Assembly (NCBI GenBank): GCA_023399465.1
Contig: JAEWPB010000065.1
Location: 6,231 to 70,230 of the forward strand
Source: Pseudomonadota bacterium
GTDB lineage: Bacteria; Pseudomonadota; Alphaproteobacteria; Rhizobiales; Rhizobiaceae
Direction of reading: 5' to 3'
Length of the DNA stretch: 64,000 nucleotides
The position numbers were made by a program, and so were the translations under genes. This document shows positions 7,921 to 20,936 of the stretch, piece after piece. Below the pieces are notes generated by a model that saw only the letters and a list, made by a program, of their open reading frames with translations, did not search any database and was not told the DNA's origin. The stretch's first letter is position 1. Each line of letters opens with the position of its first letter.

Positions 7921-8142
7921 TCATTGCTGAGCCGGGGCGCCGGTCGAGGGCGCATCTGTCTGGGGCGGGGTGGCTTGCGTCGTGGGCGGCGCTGTCGCTG
8001 GCGCGCCGGTTCTGCCCGGGACGGTCCAGTCTTCGACGGGCACCCAAAGGACCATGATCATGACGATCGCGACCAGGATCACCAGAAGCGTCGGCCAGAA
8101 CAGCCACGAACGCCGGCGGTCGAATTCAGGTTGACGAGCCAT
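7921..8142 (-). CDS. Small single-pass membrane protein, Pro/Thr-rich tail
   Basis: The 73-residue hypothetical protein has a charged N-terminus (MARQPEFDRRRS), one hydrophobic segment at about residues 13-34 (LFWPTLLVILVAIVMIMVLWV) and a low-complexity tail rich in Pro, Thr, Ala and Gln from residue 42 on. The predicted topology is N-in with the disordered tail outside. I do not recognise a family. It follows the ghrA-like gene on the same strand with a 99-bp gap. Amino-acid composition and a conserved-looking TM segment favour a real gene over a chance frame. Confidence 0.6.
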   Translation of the reverse strand: MARQPEFDRRRSWLFWPTLLVILVAIVMIMVLWVPVEDWTVPGRTGAPATAPPTTQATPPQTDAPSTGAPAQQ

Positions 8143-8241
8143 TGCCGAACCTCCTTCGCATCAGGCGACGAGGCGCACAGAAACACCCGCGCCCCTTCCA
8201 TTCGAAAGGTAACGGCGCCGGCGTCCGAAAGTTCCGGAACC

Positions 8242-9201
8242 TCAGTATCCGGTGCGGTGGTCGACGAGGTGCTGCAGGCCGCCGCCCGCCTCGAACCGGG
8301 CGATCTGGGTCTCGACGTGACGGAAAAGCGCGCCGACATCCGACGCCGCTGCCGCGTGCGGAGTGATGACGACGTTCTCCATGTCCCAGAGAGGGCTCGC
8401 TGCGGAAAGCGGTTCGGTTTCGAAGACGTCGAGGGACGCTCCGCCGAGGATGCCGTCGTTGAGCGCGGCGATCACGTCAGCCTCGACCTGGCTCTTGCCG
8501 CGTCCGGCATTGATGAACACGGGCTTGCCGAGCGCGCCGCCCTGACGCAGGCCCGCAAACAGGCCCGCATCGAAGATGCCGGTGGTGTCGGGCGTCAGCG
8601 GTAGCAGGCCGACGAGGATATCGGTGCGGGCGAGAAACGCGCCGAGTTCGGAAGCCTCGAAGGTTTCGATGCCGTCGAGAACCTTCTTCGTCCGCGACCA
8701 GCCAATGACCTCGAAGCCCATCGTCTTCAGCTTGGCTGCGGCATCCTGCCCGAGGACGCCGAGGCCCATGATGCCGACGGTCACTTCGCGGGCTTCCGGC
8801 TGCGGCAGTTCGTGCCAGAGGCGCGCCTGCTGCTGGCGGCGATAGGCCGCTTCCTGGCGCAGATGAGAAAGGCACTGCAGAACCACCCATTCGCTCATCC
8901 GGGTGGTCAGGCTTTCGTCGACGAAGCGCACGATCGGCAGTTGCGGCAGCGACGGGATGGCAAGGATGCTGTCGACCCCGGCGCCGCCGGAAAAGATGAC
9001 CTTGAGATCGGGCGCGCGCGCAAAGAGGTCGGTATCGGGTTTCCACACGACGGCATAATCGATGCCGGAAAGGTCGCGGTCGCGCGTTTGCGGATCGGCG
9101 AGATTGATGGCCTCGCGATCGGGGAAGGCTTTCGCAAGTGCCGAGGCAACGGTGACGGGATCAAATTTCAGATCGACAATGATAGGGCTTTTGGGCGACA
9201 T
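8242..9201 (-). CDS. Glyoxylate/hydroxypyruvate reductase A-type dehydrogenase
   Basis: This 319-residue D-2-hydroxyacid dehydrogenase of the GhrA branch reduces glyoxylate or hydroxypyruvate with NAD(P)H. It shows the Rossmann motif GIMGLGVLGQDAA at about 140, Arg in NAGRGKSQVE, Glu in ETEPLSAASPLWDMENV and His in ITPHAAAASD. The triad and the WDMENVVITPH block are typical of GhrA. Its start lies 20 bp downstream of the yejF stop, so it may be transcribed with the peptide importer, although no metabolic link is evident. Confidence 0.88.
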   Translation of the reverse strand: MSPKSPIIVDLKFDPVTVASALAKAFPDREAINLADPQTRDRDLSGIDYAVVWKPDTDLFARAPDLKVIFSGGAGVDSILAIPSLPQLPIVRFVDESLTTRMSEWVVLQCLSHLRQEAAYRRQQQARLWHELPQPEAREVTVGIMGLGVLGQDAAAKLKTMGFEVIGWSRTKKVLDGIETFEASELGAFLARTDILVGLLPLTPDTTGIFDAGLFAGLRQGGALGKPVFINAGRGKSQVEADVIAALNDGILGGASLDVFETEPLSAASPLWDMENVVITPHAAAASDVGALFRHVETQIARFEAGGGLQHLVDHRTGY

Positions 9202-9221
9202 GGCTAAAATACGGGTCCTGA

Positions 9222-10853
<1,632 letters not shown>

Positions 10854-10858
10854 GCGGC

Positions 10859-12010
10859 TCACCGGAACGTCTTTCTGGGGTCGAAGGCATCGCGCACCGC
10901 CTCGCCGACGAAGATCAGCAGCGACAGCATGATCGACATGGTGAAGAAGGCGGTCAGCCCCAGCCACGGCGCCTGCAGGTTCTTCTTGCCCTGTGCGATC
11001 ATTTCGCCGAGCGAGGGCGAGCCGGGCGGCATGCCGAAGCCGAGGAAGTCGAGCGAGGTGAGCGTGGTGATCGAGCCGGACAGGATGAAGGGCAGGAAGG
11101 TCAGCGTCGCCACCATCGCGTTCGGCAGCAGGTGGCGGAACATGATCGTCCAGTTACCGACGCCGAGCGCGCGCGCCGCGCGCACATATTCGAAATTGCG
11201 GGCGCGCAGGAACTCGGCCCGGACGATGCCGACGAATCCGACCCAGGAAAACAGCAACATGATGCCGAGGAGCACGAAGAAGCCCGGTGGCAGGATCGAG
11301 GCGATGATCAGGAGAATATAGAGCACCGGCATCGACGACCAGATTTCGATGAAGCGCTGCATCAGCAGATCGGTCCAGCCGCCGAAATAGCCCTGCACCG
11401 CGCCGGCGGTGACGCCCACCAGTGCCGAGCAGATCGTCAATGCCAGCCCGAACAGCACCGAGATGCGGAAGCCGTAGATCATGCGCGCGGCGACGTCGCG
11501 CGCCTGGTCATCGGTGCCGAGCCAGTTCATGTTGCCGAGCGTGCAGCCCGGATCGTCGGCGCCCTTGGGATAGCCGGCGCAGCGTTCTTCCTTGTCCATC
11601 AGCCAGAAAGGCCGGGTCGGCGCGGAATAAGGGATGTTGGAGTTGACCGTCTGGTAGGAATAGCGGATCGGCGGCCAGATCAGCCAGCCGTTCGCCTTGA
11701 TCTCGTCCTCGATGAAGGGCGAGCGGTAGTCGGTCTCTGCCAGGAAGCCGCCAAATTTCTCCTCGGGGTAGTCGATGACGACAGGAAACAGGATCTCGCC
11801 CTTGTAGGAGGCGATCAGCGGCCGGTCGTTGGCGATGAACTCGGCGAAGAGCGTCAGCGTGAACAGGACGAGGAAGATCCAGAACGACCAGTAGCCGCGG
11901 CGGTTGGCCTTGAAGTTTTCCCAGCGACGAAGCCCGGTCGGGGACAGGAAGCCGCGTACCGGCGGTTCGGCCACGGCCGTTTCCTTGGCGAGGGTTGCGG
12001 GGCTGGTCAT
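10859..12010 (-). CDS. yejE: Peptide ABC transporter permease (YejE)
   Basis: This 383-residue inner-membrane permease belongs to the DppC/OppC type. One TM lies near residues 40-58 (WSFWIFLVLFTLTLFAEF), followed by a long periplasmic loop of about 120 residues (RSPFIEDEIKANGWLIWPPIRYSYQ is its conserved core). A cluster of C-terminal TMs carries the EAA-like loop RAARALGVGNWTIMFRHLLPNAM, which docks on YejF. The large loop between TM1 and TM2 is characteristic of YejE. One base separates the preceding yejB stop from its start region, indicating tight coupling. Confidence 0.93.
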   Translation of the reverse strand: MTSPATLAKETAVAEPPVRGFLSPTGLRRWENFKANRRGYWSFWIFLVLFTLTLFAEFIANDRPLIASYKGEILFPVVIDYPEEKFGGFLAETDYRSPFIEDEIKANGWLIWPPIRYSYQTVNSNIPYSAPTRPFWLMDKEERCAGYPKGADDPGCTLGNMNWLGTDDQARDVAARMIYGFRISVLFGLALTICSALVGVTAGAVQGYFGGWTDLLMQRFIEIWSSMPVLYILLIIASILPPGFFVLLGIMLLFSWVGFVGIVRAEFLRARNFEYVRAARALGVGNWTIMFRHLLPNAMVATLTFLPFILSGSITTLTSLDFLGFGMPPGSPSLGEMIAQGKKNLQAPWLGLTAFFTMSIMLSLLIFVGEAVRDAFDPRKTFR

Positions 12011-12011
12011 C

Positions 12012-13109
12012 TCAGACGTCCCTCCGCTCGAAGTCGATGCGCGGATCGATCCAGGTGTAGATCAGGTCCGACACCAGGCTGATGAGCAGGCCCATCAGCG
12101 AGAAGATGTAGAGGGTCGCAAACACGATCGGATAGTCGCGGTTGACCACCGAGAGATAGCCGAGGCGACCGAGGCCATCGAGCGAGAACATCTGCTCGAT
12201 CAGCAGCGACCCGGTGAAGAATGCGGAAATGAAGGCGCCGGGGAAGCCGGCAATGACGATCAGCATGGCGTTGCGGAACACGTGGCCGTAGAGCACCTGG
12301 CGTTCGGTCAGGCCCTTGGCCCGCGCCGTCACGACGTACTGCTTCTTGATCTCGTCGATGAAGGAGTTCTTGGTCAGCAGCGTCGTCGTGGCGAAGGCGG
12401 CAAGCGACAACGAGATCAGCGGCAGCACCAGATGCCAGAAGTAGTCGACGATGCGTTCGCCCCAGGACATTTCCCAGAAATTGTCGGACACCAGCCCGCG
12501 TAGCGGGAACCAGTCGAAGAACGAGCCGCCGGCAAAGAGCACGATCAGCAGGATGCCGAACAAGAAGCTCGGCACGGCATAGCCGACGATGATGATGCCC
12601 GATGTCCAGACGTCGAAGGCCGATCCGTCCTTGACCGCCTTGCGGATGCCGAGCGGAATGGAAATGACGTAGGAAAACAGCAGGATCCAGACGCCGAGCG
12701 AGATCGACACCGGCATTTTCTCGATGATCAGGTCGACCACCGAGGCATTGCGGTAGAAGCTCTCGCCGAAATCGAAGCGGATATAGTTCCACATCATCTC
12801 GAAAAAGCGCGTGAGCGGCGGCTTGTCGAAGCCGAACTGCTGCTCGAGCTTGGCGATGAATTCGGGATCGAGCCCCTGGGCACCGCGATATTTCGAATTG
12901 GACTCGTCGGCGAAGCGTTCCTGCTGGCTGAGCAGATCACCACCGCCGGACAGCCGGTCGGAAGCGCTGTCGCCCTGGCCGGTCAGCTGGGCGATCACCT
13001 GCTCGACGGGACCGCCGGGCGCGAACTGGATGACAGCGAAGGAAATCGCCATGATGCCCACGATCGTCGGGATCATCAGGAGCAGGCGGCGGAGGATATA
13101 GGCGCCCAT
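12012..13109 (-). CDS. yejB: Peptide ABC transporter permease (YejB)
   Basis: This 365-residue inner-membrane permease of the DppB/OppB type starts MGAYILRRLLLMIPTIVGIMAISFAVIQFAPGGPVEQ, the diagnostic N-terminal TM and following motif. A periplasmic stretch of about 100 residues comes next, and the EAA-like cytoplasmic loop is TARAKGLTERQVLYGHVFRNAML. It pairs with YejE to form the channel. It lies 174 bp downstream of yejA; I see no terminator hairpin with a T-tract in that gap. Confidence 0.93.
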   Translation of the reverse strand: MGAYILRRLLLMIPTIVGIMAISFAVIQFAPGGPVEQVIAQLTGQGDSASDRLSGGGDLLSQQERFADESNSKYRGAQGLDPEFIAKLEQQFGFDKPPLTRFFEMMWNYIRFDFGESFYRNASVVDLIIEKMPVSISLGVWILLFSYVISIPLGIRKAVKDGSAFDVWTSGIIIVGYAVPSFLFGILLIVLFAGGSFFDWFPLRGLVSDNFWEMSWGERIVDYFWHLVLPLISLSLAAFATTTLLTKNSFIDEIKKQYVVTARAKGLTERQVLYGHVFRNAMLIVIAGFPGAFISAFFTGSLLIEQMFSLDGLGRLGYLSVVNRDYPIVFATLYIFSLMGLLISLVSDLIYTWIDPRIDFERRDV

Positions 13110-13283
13110 CAGTTGCCGGCTCCGGTGACGATCGGGAACCTATCCGTCCCGTTCGATGTCTGCATGTCGATCAATCCGTCATTTCCTCGCAACATGAACC
13201 AGTAAAGGTTCGTTTGCCCGGTCGGGCATCTTGATTCGTCCCCGCATTTGGTAGCCACTCGGGCTGGCAACGCAAGCGCTTCG

Positions 13284-15305
<2,022 letters not shown>

Positions 15306-15520
15306 TCAATGGGTCCCGTTCTGCGATGTTGGCAAGACAATAGGCGAAATCCCGGCAAAAAACAGGCGGTGGCGGTCGAAAGCGACGGCTTGCCGCGGAG
15401 TTGGATGTTGCTGGCACGGCGCGGACACGGATTCACCAAATTTCCTTTTCAGTCTAGCCTGCGGGTTCACACGCGTCCGCTCGATTCGGGACGGGCGGTT
15501 TTCAGACACGGCAGGACAGC

Positions 15521-16600
15521 ATGATATCGCGCTTTGCTCGCGCCTTCGGCAGATTTGGCACAATAGCGCTCGGGGCGCTGGTCGCATCGGGTATCGTCGC
15601 CACGGATGCGGCGCTGGCGGACAGTTCGCGCCCGGCGAAGGAGCTTTTCGGCGGCGTCGGCCTGCCATCGAGCGGGCCGAGCCGCTCGGTCGGCTTCTAT
15701 GCCAAGGGCTGCCTTGCCGGCGCCGTGGCCATTCCGACCGACGGGCCGACGTGGCAGGCGATGCGGTTGTCACGCAATCGCCGCTGGGGCAATCCCCAGA
15801 TGATCGCACTGGTCGAGCGACTTTCGAAGGATGTGGCGCAGAAGGACGGCTGGCCCGGCCTGCTGCTTGGCGATATCTCCCAGCCGCGCGGCGGTCCGAT
15901 GTTGACCGGCCACGCCTCGCACCAGATCGGACTGGATGCCGATATCTGGCTGACGCCGATGCCGTCGCGCACCCTTTCGGCTGCCGAACGGGAAAACATG
16001 CCCTTCACTTCGATGCTGGTGAAGGACAAGTTCCTGACGATCGACCCCAACCGTTGGACGCCGGCGCATGCGCGGCTGATCATGCGGGCAGCCAGCTATC
16101 CCGAAGTCGAGCGCGTTTTCGTCAATCCGGCGATCAAGAAGAAGCTGTGCGACACCTGGCACGGCGATCGCTCGCTTCTCGGCAAGGTCCGGCCGGTCTA
16201 TGGCCATGACTCGCATTTTCATATCCGCATGCATTGCCCGCCGGGCATGTCGGGCTGCAAGCCGCAGGCGCCGGTGGCAGCGGGCGACGGCTGCGACAAG
16301 TCGCTGGCCTGGTGGTTCACCGACGAGCCCTGGAAAAAGCCGAAGAAGGACCCGGATGCCAAGCCGGTCGCGCCACGCCACACCATGCTCTCGGACCTGC
16401 CCCAGGCCTGCACGGCAGTGCTGAACGCTCCGGGACCGGCGTCCGAAATGCAGGCGACCTACGGCCGGGGCGCGGGAGCGACGGCTGCTGCGGCCGCGCC
16501 GCCGGCACAGGATCCCGCCTCTCGGCTCGAGGCGCAGTCCTATGCGCCGGTGCCGGACAGGGTGCCGATTCCGCTCGTCCGCCCGCTCGACAACGAGTAA
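15521..16600 (+). CDS. mepA: Penicillin-insensitive murein endopeptidase
   Basis: This 359-residue periplasmic zinc endopeptidase (M74) cleaves D-Ala-mDAP cross-links in peptidoglycan. A signal peptide covers about residues 1-34 (ending DAALADS). Metal and catalytic motifs are HASHQIGLDADIWL and YGHDSHFHIRMHCPPGMSGC, matching the HxxxxxxD and HxH zinc ligands of MepA. The C-terminal region beyond about residue 270 is Lys/Pro/Ala-rich linker and probably disordered. It starts 215 bp from the divergent yejA gene. RBS-like GGCAGGA precedes the ATG. Confidence 0.92.
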   Translation: MISRFARAFGRFGTIALGALVASGIVATDAALADSSRPAKELFGGVGLPSSGPSRSVGFYAKGCLAGAVAIPTDGPTWQAMRLSRNRRWGNPQMIALVERLSKDVAQKDGWPGLLLGDISQPRGGPMLTGHASHQIGLDADIWLTPMPSRTLSAAERENMPFTSMLVKDKFLTIDPNRWTPAHARLIMRAASYPEVERVFVNPAIKKKLCDTWHGDRSLLGKVRPVYGHDSHFHIRMHCPPGMSGCKPQAPVAAGDGCDKSLAWWFTDEPWKKPKKDPDAKPVAPRHTMLSDLPQACTAVLNAPGPASEMQATYGRGAGATAAAAAPPAQDPASRLEAQSYAPVPDRVPIPLVRPLDNE

Positions 16601-16691
16601 CGAGCCGGGTTGCACGGCGGCCTTTGCAATCGCCCGATGTTGGTATAGAAAGGCATCAAATCGATTTAATTCGTGCCGGAACGAGAATTTG

Positions 16692-17072
16692 ATGGCCCGC
16701 AGCAAGTGCATGGCGCTGATTGCGCATGACGAGAAGAAGGACGACATGGCCGAGTTCGCGCGACGCCATCGTCAGGAGCTGTCGCGGTGGAAAATCGTGG
16801 CGACGGGCACGACCGGCGGCCGCGTGCAGGACGCCTGTCCCGGACTCGAGGTCACACGGCTGAAAAGCGGTCCGCTTGGCGGCGATCAGCAGATCGGCGC
16901 GCTCATTGCCACCGGAGAAGTGGACGTGCTGATCTTTTTCGTCGATCCGCTGACCGCGCTTCCGCATGATGTCGACGTGAAGGCGCTGATGCGGCTTGCC
17001 ATCGTCTACGATATCCCGATGGCGCTGAACGTGGCGACCGCCGAGCGGCTGATCGTTAACAACCCGAACTGA
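16692..17072 (+). CDS. mgsA: Methylglyoxal synthase
   Basis: This 126-residue enzyme converts dihydroxyacetone phosphate to methylglyoxal and phosphate, a bypass of lower glycolysis. The phosphate-binding signature SGPLGGDQQIGALI, with the catalytic Asp in GGDQ, and the downstream FFVDPLTALPHDVDVKAL (Asp and His) are intact. I chose the ATG at 16692 (MARSKCMALIAHDEKK); an upstream in-frame extension lacks family similarity. The gene sits 34 bp before glk, and the two are likely co-transcribed as central carbon genes. Confidence 0.95.
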   Translation: MARSKCMALIAHDEKKDDMAEFARRHRQELSRWKIVATGTTGGRVQDACPGLEVTRLKSGPLGGDQQIGALIATGEVDVLIFFVDPLTALPHDVDVKALMRLAIVYDIPMALNVATAERLIVNNPN

Positions 17073-17106
17073 ATGCGCCGCGCCCGCGGCAATAACGGAA
17101 CCGGAT

Positions 17107-18132
17107 ATGCCCAAGCACTTCGATAACGATCCGCCCCTGCCATTTCCCATCCTGATTGGCGATATCGGCGGCACGAATGCCCGTTTCTCGATCCTCGTCG
17201 ATGTCTACGCCGAACCGAAGGAGTTTCCGAGCGTTCAGACGGCGGCGTACAAGACGATCGATGACGCCATCCAGATGAGCGTGCTCGACAAGACCTCCAT
17301 CCAGCCGCGAGCGGCGATCCTCGCCGTCGCCGGCCCGATCAACGGCGACGAGATTCCGCTCACCAACTGCGACTGGGTGGTGCGGCCGAAGCAGATGATC
17401 GCCAGCCTCGGTCTCGAGGACGTCGTGGTGGTCAACGATTTCGAGGCGCAGGCGCTGGCGATCGCCGCACTTCCGGACGAACACCGCGAGCAGATCGGAA
17501 CAGCGGCGGAACCGGCGCCCGCATCCCGGGTGGTGCTCGGCCCCGGCACGGGGCTCGGCGTCGCCGGGCTTGTTCATGCCCAGCATACCTGGATCCCGGT
17601 GCCGGGCGAGGGTGGCCACGTCGATATCGGACCGCGCAGCAATCGTGATTTCGAGATTTTTCCTCACCTCGAGGCGATCGAGGGTCGTATTGCCGCCGAA
17701 CAGGTGCTTTCCGGCCGTGGGCTGCTGAATATCTATCACGCCGTTTGCAAGGCGGATGGCATTGACCCTTCTCTCCAGAGCCCGGCCGATATAAGCACGG
17801 CGGCGCTGGCAGGGGCGGACACCCAAGCCGCCGAGGCCGTGTCGCTCTTCGCAACCTATCTTGGGCGTGTCGCCGGTGACATGGCACTGGTGTTCATGGC
17901 GCGCGGTGGCGTTTATCTGTCCGGCGGGATTTCGCAAAAGATCATCCCGGCATTGAAGCGGCCGGAATTCCGCGCCGCCTTCGAAGACAAGGCGCCGCAT
18001 CGACAGCTGATGCGCTCGATCCCGACCTATGTGGTCACCCATCCGCTGGCGGCGCTGGCAGGTCTTGCGGCCTATGCGCGCACGCCTTCGAGCTTCGGGC
18101 TGGCGACCGAAGGACGCCGCTGGCACCACTGA
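17107..18132 (+). CDS. glk: Glucokinase
   Basis: This 341-residue ATP-dependent glucose kinase of the bacterial Glk family (ROK-unrelated hexokinase type) has the N-terminal phosphate-binding loop LIGDIGGTNARFSIL (about residues 17-31), the NDFEAQALAI segment that contains the catalytic Asp, and the adenosine loop LGPGTGLGVAGL. GRGLLNIY and the C-terminal GGVYLSGGIS are also conserved. It follows mgsA on the same strand and precedes an ABC exporter after a 114-bp gap. Confidence 0.94.
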   Translation: MPKHFDNDPPLPFPILIGDIGGTNARFSILVDVYAEPKEFPSVQTAAYKTIDDAIQMSVLDKTSIQPRAAILAVAGPINGDEIPLTNCDWVVRPKQMIASLGLEDVVVVNDFEAQALAIAALPDEHREQIGTAAEPAPASRVVLGPGTGLGVAGLVHAQHTWIPVPGEGGHVDIGPRSNRDFEIFPHLEAIEGRIAAEQVLSGRGLLNIYHAVCKADGIDPSLQSPADISTAALAGADTQAAEAVSLFATYLGRVAGDMALVFMARGGVYLSGGISQKIIPALKRPEFRAAFEDKAPHRQLMRSIPTYVVTHPLAALAGLAAYARTPSSFGLATEGRRWHH

Positions 18133-18246
18133 AGGACGATTTTTCCGCGCCGACGGGCTGCCGCAGCCGGCGCGAATGCGCGAGACTATGGCCAAATGCT
18201 GCTGAACTGGATATAGAGCCCGCCAAGACGTGCCCTATATGGTCCC

Positions 18247-20076
18247 GTGTCTCAACCGCGACAGGAAAGCACTGGTTTTTTGGAATCCCCGGACAGAAGA
18301 AAAAATCACGTCAGTTCTGACACCGTCACCGGCATCTTGAAGCGCATCATCGCCGAGAACGGTCGCGACCATGTGCGCGGCTATGCGTTCGCCATTGCCT
18401 GTCTCGCGACGGTCGCCGGATCGACGGCATTTACCGCCTGGATCATGGAGGCGGTCGTCAACGAAGCCTTCGCCAAGCAGCGCGCCGACGTTGTCTGGCT
18501 GATCTGCGGCTCCATTCTGGTCGCCTTCATCGTCCGCGGCCTTGCCACCTACGGGCAGTCGGTGGCGCTGTCGAAGATCGGCAACAATATCGTCGCACGC
18601 TACCAGCGGCGGCTCTACAATCATCTGATGTCGTTGTCGGTCGGCTATTTCGCCCAGTCGCGTTCGGCCCATCTGGCTGCGCAGGTCAGCCAGAACGTCA
18701 ATGGCATCCGCGACGTTCTCAATCTGACCGTGACGTCCATGGCGCGCGATTTCCTCACCCTGATCGCCCTGATCGGGGTGATGGTGATGAAGGACCCGAT
18801 CCTTACCCTGATCGTCTTTGTCGTCGCTCCGCCGTTGCTCTATGCCCTGCGCTACGTCTCGAAGCGCCTGCGCAAGGCGACGCGCGAGGCAATCGAGCTC
18901 AACAGCCACGTTCTCGGCGCGATGCAGGAGACCGTTCAGGGCATTTCCATCGTCAAGGCCTTCACCATGGAAGGCGAACTCGGCCGCAAGGTCGACGGCA
19001 TCATCTCCGCCGCCGAACAGCGCGCCAATCGCATTGCCCGCCTGACCGAGCGTACCGCGCCGCTGACCGAAACCTTCGCCGGCCTCGCGATTTCGGGCGT
19101 GCTCGCTTATGCGGCATTCCGGTCGATCTACGGCGGCGTGCTGCCGGGCGCTTTCTTCGCCTTCGTGACCGCTCTGCTGCTGGCGTACGACCCGGCCCGC
19201 CGTCTGGCAAAGCTTCAGGTGCAGATGGAACGCGCCACCGTCAATGCGCGGATGATCTACGAGATCCTCGACATGGAACCGCGCCAGCGCGACAAGCCCG
19301 ATGCCGGCGCTCTCAAGATCACCGATGCGCGCATCGAGTTCCGTAATGTCAGCTTCGCCTACGCGAATGGCGAGAAGGTCCTGAACAACGTCAGCTTCGT
19401 TGCGGAAGGCGGACGGACGACGGCTCTGGTCGGCCCCTCGGGTGCCGGCAAGTCCACGGTCATCAACCTCATTCCGCGCTTCTACGATCCGGAGGAAGGC
19501 GGCCAGATCCTGATCGATGGCCAGAACATCGCGGACGTCACCAAGCAGTCGCTGCGCGAACATCTCGCCTATGTCTCGCAGCAGCCCTACCTGTTCGAAG
19601 GCACGATCCGCGACAACATCCGCTATGGCCGGCCCGATGCGACCGATGCCGAGGTCGAGGAAGCCGCGCGGCTCGCCTATGCCCACGATTTCATCCTCGC
19701 CCAGCCCTTCGGCTACGATACGCCAGTCGGCGAAAACGGCGTGACCCTTTCGGGTGGCCAGCGCCAGCGCCTGTCGATTGCCCGCGCGCTCGTACGCAAC
19801 GCCCCGATCCTCCTCCTCGACGAGGCGACGTCGGCGCTCGATACCGAATCCGAAGCTGCCGTGCAGAAGGCGCTCGATGACGCGATGAGCGGGCGGACGG
19901 TGGTGGTGATCGCGCACCGGCTGTCGACCGTGGTCCGTGCCGACAAGATCGTGGTGATGCAGAACGGCCAGGTGATCGAGGAGGGCACGCATCAGGTGCT
20001 TGCTGATCGTCCGGATGGGCTTTATGCGCGTCTCAATAATCTCCAGCAGGCACCGGCGGTATCGGCAGGCCAGTAG
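18247..20076 (+). CDS. MsbA/LmrA-type ABC exporter (fused TMD-NBD)
   Basis: This 609-residue half-transporter functions as a homodimer. The membrane domain spans about residues 40-320, with six hydrophobic segments. The ATPase domain spans about 360-600, with Walker A GPSGAGKST, signature LSGGQRQRLSIARAL and Walker B ILLLDEATSALD followed by the H-loop VIAHRLST. The start is GTG at 18247. Substrate is not determinable; MsbA-like exporters flip lipids, glucans or drugs. It lies between glk and dapB; dapB begins 15 bp after its stop and may be co-transcribed. Confidence 0.9.
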   Translation: MSQPRQESTGFLESPDRRKNHVSSDTVTGILKRIIAENGRDHVRGYAFAIACLATVAGSTAFTAWIMEAVVNEAFAKQRADVVWLICGSILVAFIVRGLATYGQSVALSKIGNNIVARYQRRLYNHLMSLSVGYFAQSRSAHLAAQVSQNVNGIRDVLNLTVTSMARDFLTLIALIGVMVMKDPILTLIVFVVAPPLLYALRYVSKRLRKATREAIELNSHVLGAMQETVQGISIVKAFTMEGELGRKVDGIISAAEQRANRIARLTERTAPLTETFAGLAISGVLAYAAFRSIYGGVLPGAFFAFVTALLLAYDPARRLAKLQVQMERATVNARMIYEILDMEPRQRDKPDAGALKITDARIEFRNVSFAYANGEKVLNNVSFVAEGGRTTALVGPSGAGKSTVINLIPRFYDPEEGGQILIDGQNIADVTKQSLREHLAYVSQQPYLFEGTIRDNIRYGRPDATDAEVEEAARLAYAHDFILAQPFGYDTPVGENGVTLSGGQRQRLSIARALVRNAPILLLDEATSALDTESEAAVQKALDDAMSGRTVVVIAHRLSTVVRADKIVVMQNGQVIEEGTHQVLADRPDGLYARLNNLQQAPAVSAGQ

Positions 20077-20091
20077 CGAACGAGGGACGGA

Positions 20092-20916
20092 ATGAGCAAC
20101 ACGGATATGAAGCTGGTCGTGGTCGGGGCGGCCGGACGAATGGGGCAGACGCTCATTCGCATCATCCATGAGACCGAAGGCGCGACGCTTCATGCGGCGA
20201 TCGAGCGTCCGGGATCGGCCTTCGTCGGCAAGGATGCCGGCGAGCTTGCGGGTCTCGGGCCCATCGGCATCGCGGTCACGGACGATCCGCTCGCCGCCTT
20301 CCTTCATGCCGAAGGCGTGATCGATTTCACGGCTCCGGCCGCCTCGGTCGAGTTTGCCGGCCTTGCCGCACAGGCCCGCATCGTCCATGTCATCGGCACC
20401 ACCGGCTGCTCGGCTGACGATGACGAAAAGATCAAGGCCGCCGGCCGTCACGCCCGTGTCGTGAAATCGGGTAACATGAGCCTCGGCGTCAATCTCCTGA
20501 GCGTGCTCGTCGAGCAGGCGGCAAAGGCGCTCGATCCTGTTGACTGGGATATCGAGGTGCTGGAAATGCACCACAAGCACAAGGTTGACGCACCGTCCGG
20601 GACGGCACTGCTGCTCGGCGAAGCTGCCGCAAAAGGCCGCGGCATCGATCTGGCGTCGCACTCCGTGCGCGTTCGCGACGGCCATACCGGGCCGAGGCAA
20701 GCGGGGTCGATCGGCTTTGCGACGCTGCGCGGCGGCTCGGTTGTCGGCGAGCATTCGGTGATCCTGGCCGGCGAAGGTGAACTTGTGACGTTGTCGCACA
20801 GTGCCGGCGATCGTTCGATCTTCGCCCGCGGTGCCGTCAAGGCAGCGCTCTGGGCGCGCGACAAGAAGCCCGGTTATTATTCTATGCTCGACGTGCTCGG
20901 GCTGGCATCCAGTTGA
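20092..20916 (+). CDS. dapB: 4-hydroxy-tetrahydrodipicolinate reductase
   Basis: This 274-residue enzyme of the diaminopimelate/lysine pathway reduces HTPA to tetrahydrodipicolinate with NAD(P)H. The N-terminal Rossmann loop is VVGAAGRMGQTLI. The catalytic and substrate-binding block is EVLEMHHKHKVDAPSGTALLLGE, with the His pair and Lys conserved. GTTGCSADD and KSGNMSLGVNLL also match. It sits 15 bp after the ABC exporter and 20 bp before gpmA. Confidence 0.96.
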   Translation: MSNTDMKLVVVGAAGRMGQTLIRIIHETEGATLHAAIERPGSAFVGKDAGELAGLGPIGIAVTDDPLAAFLHAEGVIDFTAPAASVEFAGLAAQARIVHVIGTTGCSADDDEKIKAAGRHARVVKSGNMSLGVNLLSVLVEQAAKALDPVDWDIEVLEMHHKHKVDAPSGTALLLGEAAAKGRGIDLASHSVRVRDGHTGPRQAGSIGFATLRGGSVVGEHSVILAGEGELVTLSHSAGDRSIFARGAVKAALWARDKKPGYYSMLDVLGLASS

Positions 20917-20936
20917 TCCATAAGCGGAGTAGTTTC

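Noticed and set aside
13110..13283. Possible extra small gene or separate promoter between yejA and yejB
   Set aside because: No frame with start, SD and sensible composition; the gap holds no convincing terminator or promoter.
18151..18177. GC-rich hairpin after glk as a terminator
   Set aside because: No T-run follows on either strand, and the ABC exporter begins soon after; left unassigned.
18235..20799. 854-codon open frame on the minus strand opposite the ABC exporter and dapB
   Set aside because: High-GC DNA leaves long antisense frames. The plus-strand genes have all family motifs, and this product is His/Asp/Arg-rich with no domain.
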